Assembly (NCBI RefSeq): GCF_027988105.1
Contig: NZ_JAQJZJ010000002.1
Coordinates: 124,001-188,000 of the forward strand
DNA length: 64,000 nt
Source: Pseudomonas aestuarii
GTDB taxonomy: Bacteria; Pseudomonadota; Gammaproteobacteria; Pseudomonadales; Pseudomonadaceae
Direction: 5' to 3'
Position 1 is the stretch's first letter. Each line of letters opens with the position of its first letter. The notes beneath the pieces are model-generated. The model did no database searches, was not told the DNA's origin, and saw only the letters and a list, made by a program, of their open reading frames with translations. Shown here piece by piece: positions 41,019 through 50,724 of this stretch. The position numbers and the translations under genes were made by a program.

Positions 41019-41942
41019 ATGGATTACACCGCCTCACGGATGAGCCCCATGCACTATTCATGGATACGCTACTGGCTCCTATTCTGCTGCCTCTCGTGCA
41101 GCCTGCCGTTGCGTGCTGCCGAGATCATCCTCAGCGGCGCCGAAGACAACCCAGCCATACGCGCATTCAGCGCCGCCCTGGCCGAGCTGCGCCCGCTGGA
41201 TCGAGTGCGCTTCATGCCGCTGGCACAACTGCCGAGCCCCACACAAATTCCTGCCGATACCCGCCTGGTCCTGCTCGACCTGCAGGCCCTCGACTGGCGC
41301 CTGAGGACATCCGGCCCACCGACCCTGATGCTGCGCATCAGCCGCTTGCATGCCCAGCAACGCCTCGGCAATCGCCGTCCAGCGCATATCAGCCTGCTCT
41401 GGAGCGACCCGGCTCCCGCCCGCCAATTGCGCCTGACACGCTTGCTGGTGCCGCAGGCACAGCGGATTGGCGTGCTCTACGACGAGCACAGCCAGTTCCT
41501 GCTCGACGAACTGCGCCGCGCCGCCACGCCGCTGGGGCTGGAGATCGTTGGCCAAGCCTGGCCGGACACCCATGACAATCGGCCCCTGCTGGCCCTGCTG
41601 CAACGCACTGACCTGCTGTACGGAGTGAACGATGAGGACCTGTTCAATCCACGCACCGCAAAGAACCTGTTGCTCACCAGCTATGCCCAGCAGCGCGCCA
41701 TGATCGGCCCCAACTCCAGTTTCGTGCGCGCCGGCAGCCTGGCGAGCATTTACAGCGACCGGCAAGACTGGCTGAACAGCCTCAACCAACTGCTCGACCA
41801 GCCGCCCGAGAGCTGGCCGCGCAGCGCTTACCCCGCCTATTTCAAAGTACGCGGCAACCGCCAAGTGGCACGCGCACTGGCCATAGAACTGGCCGATGAT
41901 GCGCGCCTGGCGCAGCAAGTGGCTGAAGGAGAAAACCTATGA
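41019..41942 (+). CDS. Periplasmic ABC_sub_bind-like protein, orphan
   Basis: The 307-residue product has a signal peptide (WIRYWLLFCCLSCSLPLRAA) and reads as an ABC substrate-binding-like fold of the ABC_sub_bind type. Supporting phrases are RIGVLYDEHSQFLLDELRRA near 150, DLLYGVNDEDLFNPRTAKNL near 205, and SYAQQRAMIGPNSSFVRAG. No ABC permease or ATPase gene is adjacent. It begins one base after the TonB receptor stop and its end overlaps the kinase start by four bases (ATGA). The start could also be ATG 41040 or 41049, each giving a normal signal peptide. It is likely a periplasmic ligand sensor for the kinase. Confidence 0.82.
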   Translation: MDYTASRMSPMHYSWIRYWLLFCCLSCSLPLRAAEIILSGAEDNPAIRAFSAALAELRPLDRVRFMPLAQLPSPTQIPADTRLVLLDLQALDWRLRTSGPPTLMLRISRLHAQQRLGNRRPAHISLLWSDPAPARQLRLTRLLVPQAQRIGVLYDEHSQFLLDELRRAATPLGLEIVGQAWPDTHDNRPLLALLQRTDLLYGVNDEDLFNPRTAKNLLLTSYAQQRAMIGPNSSFVRAGSLASIYSDRQDWLNSLNQLLDQPPESWPRSAYPAYFKVRGNRQVARALAIELADDARLAQQVAEGENL

Positions 41943-43867
41943 AGCTGGGCCGTGGCTGGGACCTGCATACCCGCACGCAGTTGATCAGTGTCGGGCCGGC
42001 GCTGCTGATGACGTTGCTGCTGACTGGTTTTTTCACCTTCGAGCGCCTACAGGATCTGCGCCAAGAACTCGACCACACTGGCCAGTTGATTGCGAGTCAG
42101 CTGGCTCCGGCAACCGAATACGGGGTTATCTCCGGCAACCTTGGGGTGCTCGATGCCCTGTTGCAGGCCACCCTGAAGACCCCGCACGTGCGCTTTCTCG
42201 AAGTGCGTGACCGCGCCGACAACATCCTGGTGTATGTCGAACAGCCCAGCAGTAAAGGCCAGGGCAACGCACAGGTGGAAATCTTCCATGCACCCATTCG
42301 CCTGCAGCGGATCGCACTGGACGGCGACTTTCTGCAAACACCGCCGAGTGACCCGGGGCAAGCTACCGAGCACGACCTGGGGCGTGTTGTGGTCGGCATG
42401 TCGAATGACGCCTTCAACAGCCGGCAACAGGAAATTCTCCTCAAGGCCACAGCCCTGGCGCTGCTCGCCCTGATCCTGACCTACATCCTCGCCCGCCGCC
42501 TGGCCCGCCGCTTGTCACAACCCCTGAGCGCCATGGGCGACGCAGTCACGGCGATCCAGGGCGGCGACTTCCACACTGCCCTGCCCGAACCCGAGGATGG
42601 CGAACTGGGCGCCCTGGCCCGACATATCAACAACCTGGCCACTGGCCTGAATCGTGCCGGCCTCGAGCAGAAGCAAGCCATGGCGCTGCTGGTCAAGGCA
42701 CGTGAAGAGTCGGAGCGTGCCAACAGCGCCAAATCCGATTTCCTGGCCATGATGAGCCACGAACTGCGCACCCCGATGAATGGCGTACTGGGCATGCTGC
42801 AATTGCTGGAGACCACCCAGATGACCCAGGAACAGGTGGAATATGCGGCGCTGGCTGCCGAATCCACCGAGCACCTGCTGAAAGTCATCAATGACATTCT
42901 CGACTTCTCACGCATTGAGCGCGGGGCACTGGAACTGGAATCCATCGCCTTCAACCTGCTGGAGTTGGTCCAGGCTTGCGTGCAGGTGTTCCAGCACAGC
43001 GCCCAGCAACGCGGCCTGGCGCTACAACTGGACACCCAAGGCGGCCTGGAGTCGCTTGAAGTTCAAGGCGACCCGACACGCATTCGGCAGATCCTGGTCA
43101 ACCTGATCGGTAATGCACTGAAGTTCACCGAAGCCGGCAATATCCGCGTGCAAATCCGCTGGCAAGCGCTGGATGATCAGGTGCTGTGGCTCACCTGTGC
43201 CGTGCACGACAGTGGCATAGGCATCTCGGCCGATCGCCTGGAACACATGTTCGACGCTTTCCAGCAGGCCGACACCTCGATTTCCCGGCGCTACGGCGGT
43301 ACCGGTCTGGGTTTGCCAATCGCCCGCACCCTGGCCGAGCGCATGGGCGGCACCCTGCGCGGCGAAAGCCAGGAGCAATGCGGGTCGGTGTTCACCCTGG
43401 AAATCCCCCTGCCCTTCTCCCGTCAGCTCCGCCCGATCACCGTGAATGCTCCGGCACAAGAGCGCCAAGGACAAGGTCAGGATGTGCTCCTGGTCGAGGA
43501 CAATCCGGTCAACCAGACCGTGATCGAGGCCATGTTGCGCAGCCTCGGGTATCAGGTCTGCCTGGTCGGCGATGGTGCCCAGGCGGTACAAAGCGTGGCG
43601 CGCCAGCACTTTGCCGCCATCCTGATGGATTGCCGTCTGCCGATCATGGATGGCTATGAGGCCACCCGGCAAATTCGCCACCTCGCGGGCCAGGCCGATA
43701 CACCGATCATCGCCCTCACCGCCAATGCCTTGCAGGGCGATCGCGAGACCTGTCTGGATGCCGGCATGAATGATTACCTGGCCAAACCCTTCAAGCGCGC
43801 CGATCTGCAACGGATACTGCTACGCTGGCTGCCACCCCGACCATCGACCAGTGTTCAAGACAACTAA
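41939..43867 (+). CDS. Hybrid histidine kinase (PA1611-like)
   Basis: The 642-residue inner membrane protein has helix 1 (about 17-39), a periplasmic domain (about 40-165), helix 2 (about 165-187), HAMP, HisKA with SHELRTP (His274), HATPase (NLIGNALKF; DSGIGIS; YGGTGLGLPIA) and a C-terminal receiver (LLVEDNPVNQ; Asp564 in MDCRLPIMDG). No Hpt domain is present, so a separate Hpt protein is needed for phosphorelay. The position just before fabA matches P. aeruginosa PA1611, which is known to bind RetS and influence the Gac/Rsm switch. Coupled with the binding-protein gene upstream. Confidence 0.94.
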   Translation: MKLGRGWDLHTRTQLISVGPALLMTLLLTGFFTFERLQDLRQELDHTGQLIASQLAPATEYGVISGNLGVLDALLQATLKTPHVRFLEVRDRADNILVYVEQPSSKGQGNAQVEIFHAPIRLQRIALDGDFLQTPPSDPGQATEHDLGRVVVGMSNDAFNSRQQEILLKATALALLALILTYILARRLARRLSQPLSAMGDAVTAIQGGDFHTALPEPEDGELGALARHINNLATGLNRAGLEQKQAMALLVKAREESERANSAKSDFLAMMSHELRTPMNGVLGMLQLLETTQMTQEQVEYAALAAESTEHLLKVINDILDFSRIERGALELESIAFNLLELVQACVQVFQHSAQQRGLALQLDTQGGLESLEVQGDPTRIRQILVNLIGNALKFTEAGNIRVQIRWQALDDQVLWLTCAVHDSGIGISADRLEHMFDAFQQADTSISRRYGGTGLGLPIARTLAERMGGTLRGESQEQCGSVFTLEIPLPFSRQLRPITVNAPAQERQGQGQDVLLVEDNPVNQTVIEAMLRSLGYQVCLVGDGAQAVQSVARQHFAAILMDCRLPIMDGYEATRQIRHLAGQADTPIIALTANALQGDRETCLDAGMNDYLAKPFKRADLQRILLRWLPPRPSTSVQDN

Positions 43868-43932
43868 AGTGTTGCAGGCTTGACCTACATGGGCTTACCA
43901 ATGCGCCCCGCTGTGGCAAGATATCGGGGACG

Positions 43933-43948
43933 GAGTACCGCGGTACTC
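43933..43948. promoter_or_regulatory. Perfect 16-base palindrome upstream of fabA
   Basis: GAGTACCGCGGTACTC is identical to its complement. It lies in the 208-base gap between the hybrid kinase stop and fabA and may be an operator for fabAB or part of a kinase terminator. It does not resemble the FabR or DesT site that I remember. Confidence 0.5.
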
Positions 43949-44075
43949 AGCGCGCTGTGACTTTCACCACAACGCAACAGTCTATGACTAGGCTACCGGT
44001 AGACGCACAATAGTAGCGTGACCGCCCAGGACGATTCACCCAGCCTTGGCGCATGGGAAATATTGAGGAGCTCGC

Positions 44076-44591
44076 ATGACCAAACAAAACGCCTTCACTC
44101 GGGAAGACCTGTTGCGCTGCAGCCGCGGCGAACTGTTCGGCCCGGGTAATGCGCAACTGCCCGCCCCGAACATGCTGATGATCGATCGCATCACCCACAT
44201 CAGCGACACTGGCGGCAAGTATGGCAAGGGCGAGATCGTTGCAGAACTCGATATCACCCCGGACCTGTGGTTCTTCGGTTGTCACTTCGAAGGTGACCCG
44301 GTGATGCCAGGCTGCCTTGGCCTCGACGCCATGTGGCAGTTGGTCGGCTTCTTCCTCGGCTGGCAAGGCAACCCAGGCCGTGGCCGTGCGCTCGGCTCGG
44401 GCGAAGTTAAGTTCTTTGGTCAGATTCTACCGACGGCCAAGACAGTGACCTATAACATACAGATCAAACGCACCATTACCCGTTCGCTGATCCTGGCCAT
44501 CGCCGATGGTACGGTCAGCGTCGATGGCCGCGAGATCTACAGCGCCGAAGGCTTGCGCGTCGGCCTGTTTACTTCTACCGACAGTTTTTAA
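44076..44591 (+). CDS. fabA: 3-hydroxydecanoyl-ACP dehydratase/isomerase
   Basis: FabA dehydrates 3-hydroxydecanoyl-ACP and isomerises the trans-2 product to cis-3, the branch point to unsaturated fatty acids. The 171-residue protein has the catalytic His70 in [15 protein letters not shown] and Asp84 in LGLDAMWQ, matching the E. coli enzyme. GAGG stands eight bases upstream of the ATG. It is followed after 12 bases by fabB, the usual anaerobic unsaturated fatty acid operon of pseudomonads. Confidence 0.98.
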   Translation: MTKQNAFTREDLLRCSRGELFGPGNAQLPAPNMLMIDRITHISDTGGKYGKGEIVAELDITPDLWFFGCHFEGDPVMPGCLGLDAMWQLVGFFLGWQGNPGRGRALGSGEVKFFGQILPTAKTVTYNIQIKRTITRSLILAIADGTVSVDGREIYSAEGLRVGLFTSTDSF

Positions 44592-44603
44592 AGGATTCCC
44601 CCC

Positions 44604-45824
44604 ATGCGTCGCGTCGTGATTACTGGTCTGGGCATCGTTTCCTGCCTGGGCAATGACAAAGAAGCCGTCTCCGCTAGCCTTCGCGCTGGCAAGTCGGGCA
44701 TTCGGTTCAATCCTGAATACGCCGAGAAGGGCCTGCGCAGCCAGGTTTCCGGCTCCGTTGACCTGAATCTGGAAGAGCTGATCGACCGCAAGGTCTACCG
44801 CTTCATGGGCGATGCGGCGGCCTTCGCCTACCTGTCCATGCAGCAGGCCATCGCCGATGCTGGGCTCAGTGACGAGCAAGTATCCAACCCGCGGGTCGGC
44901 CTGATCGCCGGCTCCGGTGGGGCTTCCACATTCAACCAGATGGAAGCCATGGACATCCTGCGCGAGAAAGGCGTCAAGCGTGTCGGCCCCTACCGCGTAC
45001 CGCGGACCATGGGCAGCACCGTTTCCGCCTGCCTGGCCACCCCGTTCAAGATCAAGGGCGTGAACTACTCCATCTCCTCGGCCTGCGCCACCAGCGCCCA
45101 TTGCATCGGCAACGCGATGGAGCAGATCCAGATGGGCAAGCAGGACATGGTCTTCGCCGGCGGCGGCGAAGAAGAGCACTGGAGCCAGAGCTTCCTGTTC
45201 GACGCCATGGGCGCCCTCTCCACTCAGTACAATGCCACCCCGGACAAGGCATCGCGTGCCTACGACGCCAAGCGTGACGGTTTCGTCATTGCCGGTGGCG
45301 GCGGCATGGTCGTGGTCGAAGAGCTGGAGCATGCGCTCAAGCGCGGCGCCAAGATCTATGCGGAAGTCGTCGGTTACGGCGCTACTTCCGACGGCTACGA
45401 CATGGTTGCCCCGAGTGGCGAAGGCGCCGTGCGCTGCATGCAGCAGGCGCTGGCCACCGTGGATACGCCCATTGACTACCTGAACACCCATGGCACCTCG
45501 ACCCCGGTCGGCGACGTCGCGGAAAGCCGCGCAGTTCGCGAAGTGTTCGGCGCCAAGGCCCCGGCCATCAGCTCGACCAAGAGCCTGACCGGCCACTCCC
45601 TGGGTGCTGCCGGCGTCCAGGAAGCGATCTACTGCATGCTGATGATGGAAGGCAACTTCATCGCCGGCTCGGTCAACATCGAAGAAATCGATCCGGAAAT
45701 CGCCGATCTGCCGATTCAGCGCAGCACCGTCGAAAATGCCAAGATCGACACCGTCATGAGCAACAGCTTCGGCTTCGGTGGCACCAACGCCACCCTGGTA
45801 CTGAAGCGCTGGACCGGCAAGTAA
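44604..45824 (+). CDS. fabB: 3-oxoacyl-ACP synthase I
   Basis: FabB elongates the cis-3-decenoyl-ACP made by FabA. The 406-residue protein has the KAS triad Cys161 ([10 protein letters not shown]), His296 ([11 protein letters not shown]) and His331 ([10 protein letters not shown]), each two less than in E. coli. AAGGA precedes the start. Together with fabA it completes the unsaturated fatty acid branch; cti at the other end of this window acts on the resulting membrane lipids. Confidence 0.98.
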   Translation: MRRVVITGLGIVSCLGNDKEAVSASLRAGKSGIRFNPEYAEKGLRSQVSGSVDLNLEELIDRKVYRFMGDAAAFAYLSMQQAIADAGLSDEQVSNPRVGLIAGSGGASTFNQMEAMDILREKGVKRVGPYRVPRTMGSTVSACLATPFKIKGVNYSISSACATSAHCIGNAMEQIQMGKQDMVFAGGGEEEHWSQSFLFDAMGALSTQYNATPDKASRAYDAKRDGFVIAGGGGMVVVEELEHALKRGAKIYAEVVGYGATSDGYDMVAPSGEGAVRCMQQALATVDTPIDYLNTHGTSTPVGDVAESRAVREVFGAKAPAISSTKSLTGHSLGAAGVQEAIYCMLMMEGNFIAGSVNIEEIDPEIADLPIQRSTVENAKIDTVMSNSFGFGGTNATLVLKRWTGK

Positions 45825-45873
45825 AGCGGTACCTGCAGCGACTGGTTTAACCAGAAGCAGTTGACCGCACGAC

Positions 45874-45903
45874 AAAGGGCGCCCACAGGGCGCCCTTTTT
45901 TTG
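45874..45903. terminator. Rho-independent terminator after fabB
   Basis: AAAGGGCGCC pairs with GGCGCCCTTT, with a CACAG loop and a run of seven T at the end. It separates fabB from a converging gene. Confidence 0.93.
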
Positions 45904-45911
45904 CCTGGCAT

Positions 45912-46673
45912 TCAAGCCACTTCCTGCGCGTCCTCACTCGCCGCCTTGGTCCTGAAGCGCGGCAACAACATGGGCACACGCTGGCGATAGGCCTGGTACT
46001 CGGGATGGGCCCGCAGCAGATCGCGTTCTTCGAAGAAGATGCCGATCAGGATGTAAGCACTGGTCAGCAGCGCGAACAGCAGGTGAGTGGCGGTCATCTG
46101 CGGGGTGCACCAGAAGGCGAAGAACCAGCCCAGATACAGCGGATGGCGCACCACCTTGTAGGCCGCCGGAGTCTTGAACGGCAGCGCGGTGTAAGGCTTG
46201 CCCAGCAGATGCAACCAAACCTGACGCAAGCCGAACAGGTCGAAGTGGTTGATCAGGAAGGTGCTGTACAGCACCAGCGCCCAACCGAAGGCGAACCCAG
46301 CCGACAGCAGCAGACGACCACTGCGATTCTCCACCTGCCAGATGACCCCGCCCAGCGGCTGCCAGAAGTAGAACAGGGCAATCAGGGCCAGGCTGGAAAG
46401 CAGGACATACGTGCTGCGTTCGGCAGCCTGCGGAATGATCCGCGTCCACCAGGCCTTGAAGGCCGGCCTCGCCATCACACTGTGCTGTACAGCGAACAAC
46501 GTCAGCAAGAGCACGTCGATCACCAGGGCATTACCCAGCGCCAGCTCGGGCACACCGTCTATCCGCTGCGGCACCAGCGGCAGGTCGCCAACAAAAGCGA
46601 TGGCATAAAGAAAGGTGGCAAAAAACACGGCGTAGCTGGCCACACCGTAGAAAAAGATCGCAAGGCGTTTCAT
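45912..46673 (-). CDS. mddA: MddA-like methanethiol S-methyltransferase (NnrU/isoprenylcysteine methyltransferase type)
   Basis: MddA methylates methanethiol to dimethyl sulphide using SAM. The 253-residue inner membrane protein has about six helices and the methyltransferase signature in its C-terminal half: KVVRHPLYLGWFFAFW, and FFEERDLLRAHPEYQAY. An N-terminal LLTLFAVQHSVMARPAFKAW is typical of the NnrU/MddA group. The members are hard to separate by eye, so the substrate could also be another thiol or even a nitrogen-oxide-linked role. The symbol should be read as probable. A DUF4242 gene lies 54 bases upstream on the same strand. Confidence 0.78.
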   Translation of the reverse strand: MKRLAIFFYGVASYAVFFATFLYAIAFVGDLPLVPQRIDGVPELALGNALVIDVLLLTLFAVQHSVMARPAFKAWWTRIIPQAAERSTYVLLSSLALIALFYFWQPLGGVIWQVENRSGRLLLSAGFAFGWALVLYSTFLINHFDLFGLRQVWLHLLGKPYTALPFKTPAAYKVVRHPLYLGWFFAFWCTPQMTATHLLFALLTSAYILIGIFFEERDLLRAHPEYQAYRQRVPMLLPRFRTKAASEDAQEVA

Positions 46674-46727
46674 GGTAGGAACCTCATGGCAGACCAGATC
46701 TGCTCGGCTGGTCGCTGAATTGGGGGA

Positions 46728-47003
46728 TTAACTGGCGGCGTGACCGGCATCCAGCACGTTGCACACCTCGGTGATGCGATCCGCCGGAAAGCCACTGAGC
46801 TGTGCATGGCGCTGGATCAACTCCGGATCCTCGGCCAGGTAGATACAGAACAGCTTGTCGTCGGTGACATAGGAGTGCAGCCACTGGATATCGCCACCCA
46901 AGCCCTTGAGAACCTGATGAGAGTGGCGCGCAGCAACGGCCAGTTCGGCCTGGTCCATTTGTCCGGCACGGGGGATGTGGCGTTCGATCACATAGCGTTT
47001 CAT
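46728..47003 (-). CDS. DUF4242 domain-containing protein
   Basis: The 91-residue soluble protein starts MKRYVIERHIPRAG and has the DUF4242 layout: QWLHSYVTDDKLFCIYLAED in the middle and a C-terminal FPADRITEV. The domain has a ferredoxin-like fold; some members are annotated as metal-binding. It precedes the MddA-like gene on the same strand, so the two may be co-transcribed. The role is unknown. Confidence 0.85.
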   Translation of the reverse strand: MKRYVIERHIPRAGQMDQAELAVAARHSHQVLKGLGGDIQWLHSYVTDDKLFCIYLAEDPELIQRHAQLSGFPADRITEVCNVLDAGHAAS

Positions 47004-47118
47004 CGGTATGTCCTGCCTCGTTTGGGAAAGCTGCAGACCGTTCTGCAGTTGAGGTCAGGTTGCACTGCGCCTGTATCAGTAGAACCACTGGGCGTGCATG
47101 CTTTGTATGGGTTTGGTT

Positions 47119-49920
47119 TCAGTCGGCTTCGTGGGCCAGCGTGGCGCTTAACCAATCATGCAGCCGAACTTGGTCGAGGGGCTTGTGCAGCAGTGCACAG
47201 ACGCCCTGGGCCAGCACCTCGCTCTCATCCAAGCCATCACTGAACCCGGTATAGAGCGCGATCGGCCAATCGGCACGGGCAGCCAGCAGGCGCCGGGCTA
47301 GCTGCAAGCCGGTCAGGCGTGGCATGCACTGGTCGAGGATCACCACATCCCAGGCATAAGGGGTGCTCAACAACGCCACCGAAGCCTGCTCGGCGTCGCG
47401 CCAAACCTGCACCTCGAGGCCCCAGGCCGCCAGACGTTCGGCCATGTACTCGACCACCAGCGGGTCATCGTCGACCACCGCCACGCGTCCACGCAACCTG
47501 GGCCAGACGTTCTCAGCCCGCGCAGCAGGCTTGACTGGCTGCGCCTGGCTCAAGTCTTCGTCGAGCAACGGAATCAGCACCTCGAAGCGAGAGCCCTTGC
47601 CGACCTCGCTGCGCAAGTGGATATGCCCGGAATATTCATGGACGATGCCATGGGCCATGGACAGGCCCATGCCGCTGCCCTGCCCCTGCGCCTTGGTGCT
47701 GAAGAATGGCTCGAAGATTCGGCCCTGCAGTTCCTCGGCAATACCTGGCCCGGAATCCTCCACCGACAGCCGCAAATAATCGCCAGCAAAGCACTGCTGA
47801 CAGGACGCGCACACCCCCTGCTCTACCCGGCAACGCTGCAGGGCGATACGCAGGCGGCCGACGCTGCCCATGGCATCGCGGGCATTGATGCACAAGTTCA
47901 TCAATACCTGCTCCAACTGCACCGGGTCGACCAGCACCGGCGGCAGGTCGGCGGTCAGCTCCGTCACTATCTCCACGCTGGCGGGCAAGGTCGACTGCAG
48001 CAGCTGGAGAAAATCGCCGATCAACTTGCTCAGGCGCACCGGCTGCGGCTGGCCGCGGCTGCCGCGACTGAAGGTGAGCATTTGCTGGATCAGATCGCGG
48101 GCTTTTTCCGCCGACTGCTGCACCCGAGCCAGGTAGCGGCACAGGCGTTCGTCGTCTTGGTTCTCGGCCAGCTCTTCGGCCATGACCGTATAGCCGAGCA
48201 TGCTGGTCAGCAGGTTATTGAAGTCGTGGGCGATACCGCCAGTCAGATGGCCGATTGCCTCCATGCGCTGAGCCTGGCGCAGCTGCTGCTCGAGTCGCTC
48301 GCGCTGCTGCTCGGCCTCTTGGCGCTCGGTGATATCGCGTACGAAACCGATGAAGTGGGGCCCCTCTGGGCTCTCCACCACGGAAATGGCCAGTTCGGCT
48401 GGGAACTCCTCGCCGCTGGCGCGCTGCGCCCGCACCTCGACCCGCCGCCCCAGGTAGGGACCTTCACCGGTTTGCAGATAACGCTGAAAACCCTGCTGGT
48501 GAGCGGCGCGGGTGCGTTGGGGAATCAGCAACTCGGCCAGGGGCTGGCCCCGCACCTCGTCTCGGCGATAGCCGAAACACTGCTCGGCTGCGGGATTGAA
48601 GGTGGTAATACGTCCTTGGGCGTCCATGCCGATGATGCAGTCCAACGCACTGCCGACGATGGTGCGGTACTGCTGTTCACTCGCGCGCAAGGCACTCTCG
48701 GCTTCCTTGCGCTGGGTTATTTCGCGGGTGAAGGCAAGAATGCGGTCGATCCCGCCGATGGTCGCACGCTTGAGGAACACCTCATCCCAGTGCAGGCTGC
48801 CGTCACGGTTGCGCCTGCGCCACTCGAAGCGCTGCGGCCCCTCGTTGCGCGCCCGCCTCAGCCAGCTGGCGGCGTCCTCGCCGGTGTAGGGTGAAGAGCC
48901 GGCACTGAAGACGTCGATATTGCGCTGCAACATTTCCGAGTAGCTATAGCCATAGGCCTGGCAGGCGCGTGGATTGACATCCACCAGGGCGCCGCTGTCC
49001 AAGTCATGAACGAAGATAGCGTCCTCCGAGGCCTCGAAGATCGCCCGGTAGCTGGCCTCGGCATCCAGCCGCTGCAGCTCTGCGGCGGCCCGTACGGAGA
49101 AGATGCGCAGGATAGACTCGACCTGATTGCGCGCCGGCAGCGGCCCGCTGTGCCCCACGGCGATCAGTCCCAGTGGCCGACCATCGCTGGCAAACAAGGG
49201 GTAGCCGGCATAGCTGTCCAGGTTGAATACGCGCAGGCTTTCGTCGGCGGCATAACGCTGGCCCAACCCAGACTCGACCAGGTGAAAGGCTTTGCCGAAT
49301 ACATCCTGACAGGGCGTACCCGCAATCGGGTAACTGACGTTGCCGCGCAACTTGCCGGCGTAGTAGAGCGCCAGGGTGCTCAATTGCCGACTACCGGGGT
49401 CACTCATGCGACTGACGAAGGCGAAGTCGGCACGCAGCGAGCGCGCCAGATAATGCACCAGAGCCTCGAACACCTCTTCGCTGCTGGCCGCCGCCACGCC
49501 CAGGGCGACATGCCGCAGCGCCTCCTCGACCCGCTTGCGCTCGCTGATATCGGTGGAGATACCGCAGACGGCGATCACCTGTCGCCTCTCGTCGAATAGG
49601 GGAAATTTGCTCGACAGATAGGTCCAGGAACGATTCTGCAGCAGCAACTGCTCTTCGAATTCCACTGAATGGCGCAGGCTGATCACGCTCAGATCATTGG
49701 CACGCAGTCGATCGGCCACCTCGCTGGCGAACAGTTCATGGTCGCTGCGTCCCAGCACCTGCTCGGCCTGCAATTTGAAGAAGCGCTCAAATGCCGGATT
49801 GACCAAGCAGTAGCGGCCTTCCAGGTCCTTGATGTAGATCACCGCACTGCTGTTGTCGACGATCTGCCGCAACGGATGATCGAGGACACTGCTGACCAAT
49901 GTCGGAGTCGGCTGAGTCAT
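47119..49920 (-). CDS. Multi-PAS/GAF hybrid sensor histidine kinase
   Basis: The 933-residue protein has no signal peptide or membrane helices, so it senses in the cytoplasm. Domains in order: PAS (VIYIKDLEGRYCLVNPAFER, near 20-130), GAF (about 140-290), PAS (IFEASEDAIFVHDLDSG), a further PAS (ALDCIIGMDAQGRITTFNP), a HisKA variant with GGIAHDFNNLLTS (His565), HATPase (VLMNLCINARDAM; GSGMGLSMAHGI) and a receiver domain with Asp863 (ILDQCMPRLTG). The HDFNN box and receiver are of the FixL/PAS-hybrid type. GGGGAGA lies upstream of the ATG at 49920. Its partner regulator is 99 bases upstream. Confidence 0.93.
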   Translation of the reverse strand: MTQPTPTLVSSVLDHPLRQIVDNSSAVIYIKDLEGRYCLVNPAFERFFKLQAEQVLGRSDHELFASEVADRLRANDLSVISLRHSVEFEEQLLLQNRSWTYLSSKFPLFDERRQVIAVCGISTDISERKRVEEALRHVALGVAAASSEEVFEALVHYLARSLRADFAFVSRMSDPGSRQLSTLALYYAGKLRGNVSYPIAGTPCQDVFGKAFHLVESGLGQRYAADESLRVFNLDSYAGYPLFASDGRPLGLIAVGHSGPLPARNQVESILRIFSVRAAAELQRLDAEASYRAIFEASEDAIFVHDLDSGALVDVNPRACQAYGYSYSEMLQRNIDVFSAGSSPYTGEDAASWLRRARNEGPQRFEWRRRNRDGSLHWDEVFLKRATIGGIDRILAFTREITQRKEAESALRASEQQYRTIVGSALDCIIGMDAQGRITTFNPAAEQCFGYRRDEVRGQPLAELLIPQRTRAAHQQGFQRYLQTGEGPYLGRRVEVRAQRASGEEFPAELAISVVESPEGPHFIGFVRDITERQEAEQQRERLEQQLRQAQRMEAIGHLTGGIAHDFNNLLTSMLGYTVMAEELAENQDDERLCRYLARVQQSAEKARDLIQQMLTFSRGSRGQPQPVRLSKLIGDFLQLLQSTLPASVEIVTELTADLPPVLVDPVQLEQVLMNLCINARDAMGSVGRLRIALQRCRVEQGVCASCQQCFAGDYLRLSVEDSGPGIAEELQGRIFEPFFSTKAQGQGSGMGLSMAHGIVHEYSGHIHLRSEVGKGSRFEVLIPLLDEDLSQAQPVKPAARAENVWPRLRGRVAVVDDDPLVVEYMAERLAAWGLEVQVWRDAEQASVALLSTPYAWDVVILDQCMPRLTGLQLARRLLAARADWPIALYTGFSDGLDESEVLAQGVCALLHKPLDQVRLHDWLSATLAHEAD

Positions 49921-50019
49921 GTCATGTCTCCCCACAACCGCTTAATCCTGAGTATAGGGAAGTGCAACGCCGCCCAGTCGTGGCGGCAACCAGGCTGAAA
50001 CAATTGAAACAAGCCGGAC

Positions 50020-50724
50020 TCAGAGCACCAGCATGTAGCCAACGCCGCGCACGGTACGAATGATCTGTGGTTTTTCCGGGTCGTGCTCCAGCTTACGGCG
50101 CAGACGAGCGATGCGGATATCGATGGAGCGATCGTAAGGGTTCCAGTCACGATTCTGGGTCAGGTTGAGCAGTTGATCGCGAGACAGGGGCCGGTTGGGA
50201 CGCTGCACGAAGGCCTGCAACAAGTCGAACTCCATGGCCGTCAGCTCGACTTCCTGCCCCTGCTCGTCGCATAGCTGGCGACGCTGCAGGTCGAGGCGGT
50301 AACGGCCCACCGCAATGCCGCCCGCTGGCTTGTCGGGCTCACTGCGCGTTGCTCGCCGATAGCGGCGCAACACCGTCTTGACCCGCGCGAGCAGTTCACG
50401 AAGGTCGAAGGGCTTGGCCAGGTAATCGTCGGCCCCTACCTCCAGGCCGATGGTGCGGTCAACCGGACTGCCGGCACCGGAAATCATGATCACCGGCAGG
50501 TCGTGGTGTTCGCGTAGAAAGCGCGCCAGGCTCAGGCCGTCCTCACCGGGCAGGCCGACATCCAGCAGCACCAGGTCGGGAATCTGCGATTGCAGGGACT
50601 CGCGCATCTGGACACTATCGGCGCAACCCGCCACCCGATAGCCCTGTCCGCCGAGGTAATCTTCCAGTAGCTGACGTACGCCTTCGTCATCGTCGACCAC
50701 CAGGATCTGCACGCCCTCCTCCAT
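50020..50724 (-). CDS. OmpR/PhoB family response regulator
   Basis: The 234-residue protein has a receiver domain with DDDEG (about 12), phospho-acceptor Asp55 in LLDVGLPGEDG, and KPFDLRELLARV, then a winged-helix DNA-binding domain (VELTAMEFDLLQAFVQRPNR; SIDIRIARLRRKLE; TVRGVGYMLVL). It lies upstream of the multi-PAS kinase in the same direction and probably forms a two-component pair, although the kinase already has its own receiver, so a phosphorelay may be involved. It diverges from the OsmC gene. Confidence 0.94.
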   Translation of the reverse strand: MEEGVQILVVDDDEGVRQLLEDYLGGQGYRVAGCADSVQMRESLQSQIPDLVLLDVGLPGEDGLSLARFLREHHDLPVIMISGAGSPVDRTIGLEVGADDYLAKPFDLRELLARVKTVLRRYRRATRSEPDKPAGGIAVGRYRLDLQRRQLCDEQGQEVELTAMEFDLLQAFVQRPNRPLSRDQLLNLTQNRDWNPYDRSIDIRIARLRRKLEHDPEKPQIIRTVRGVGYMLVL

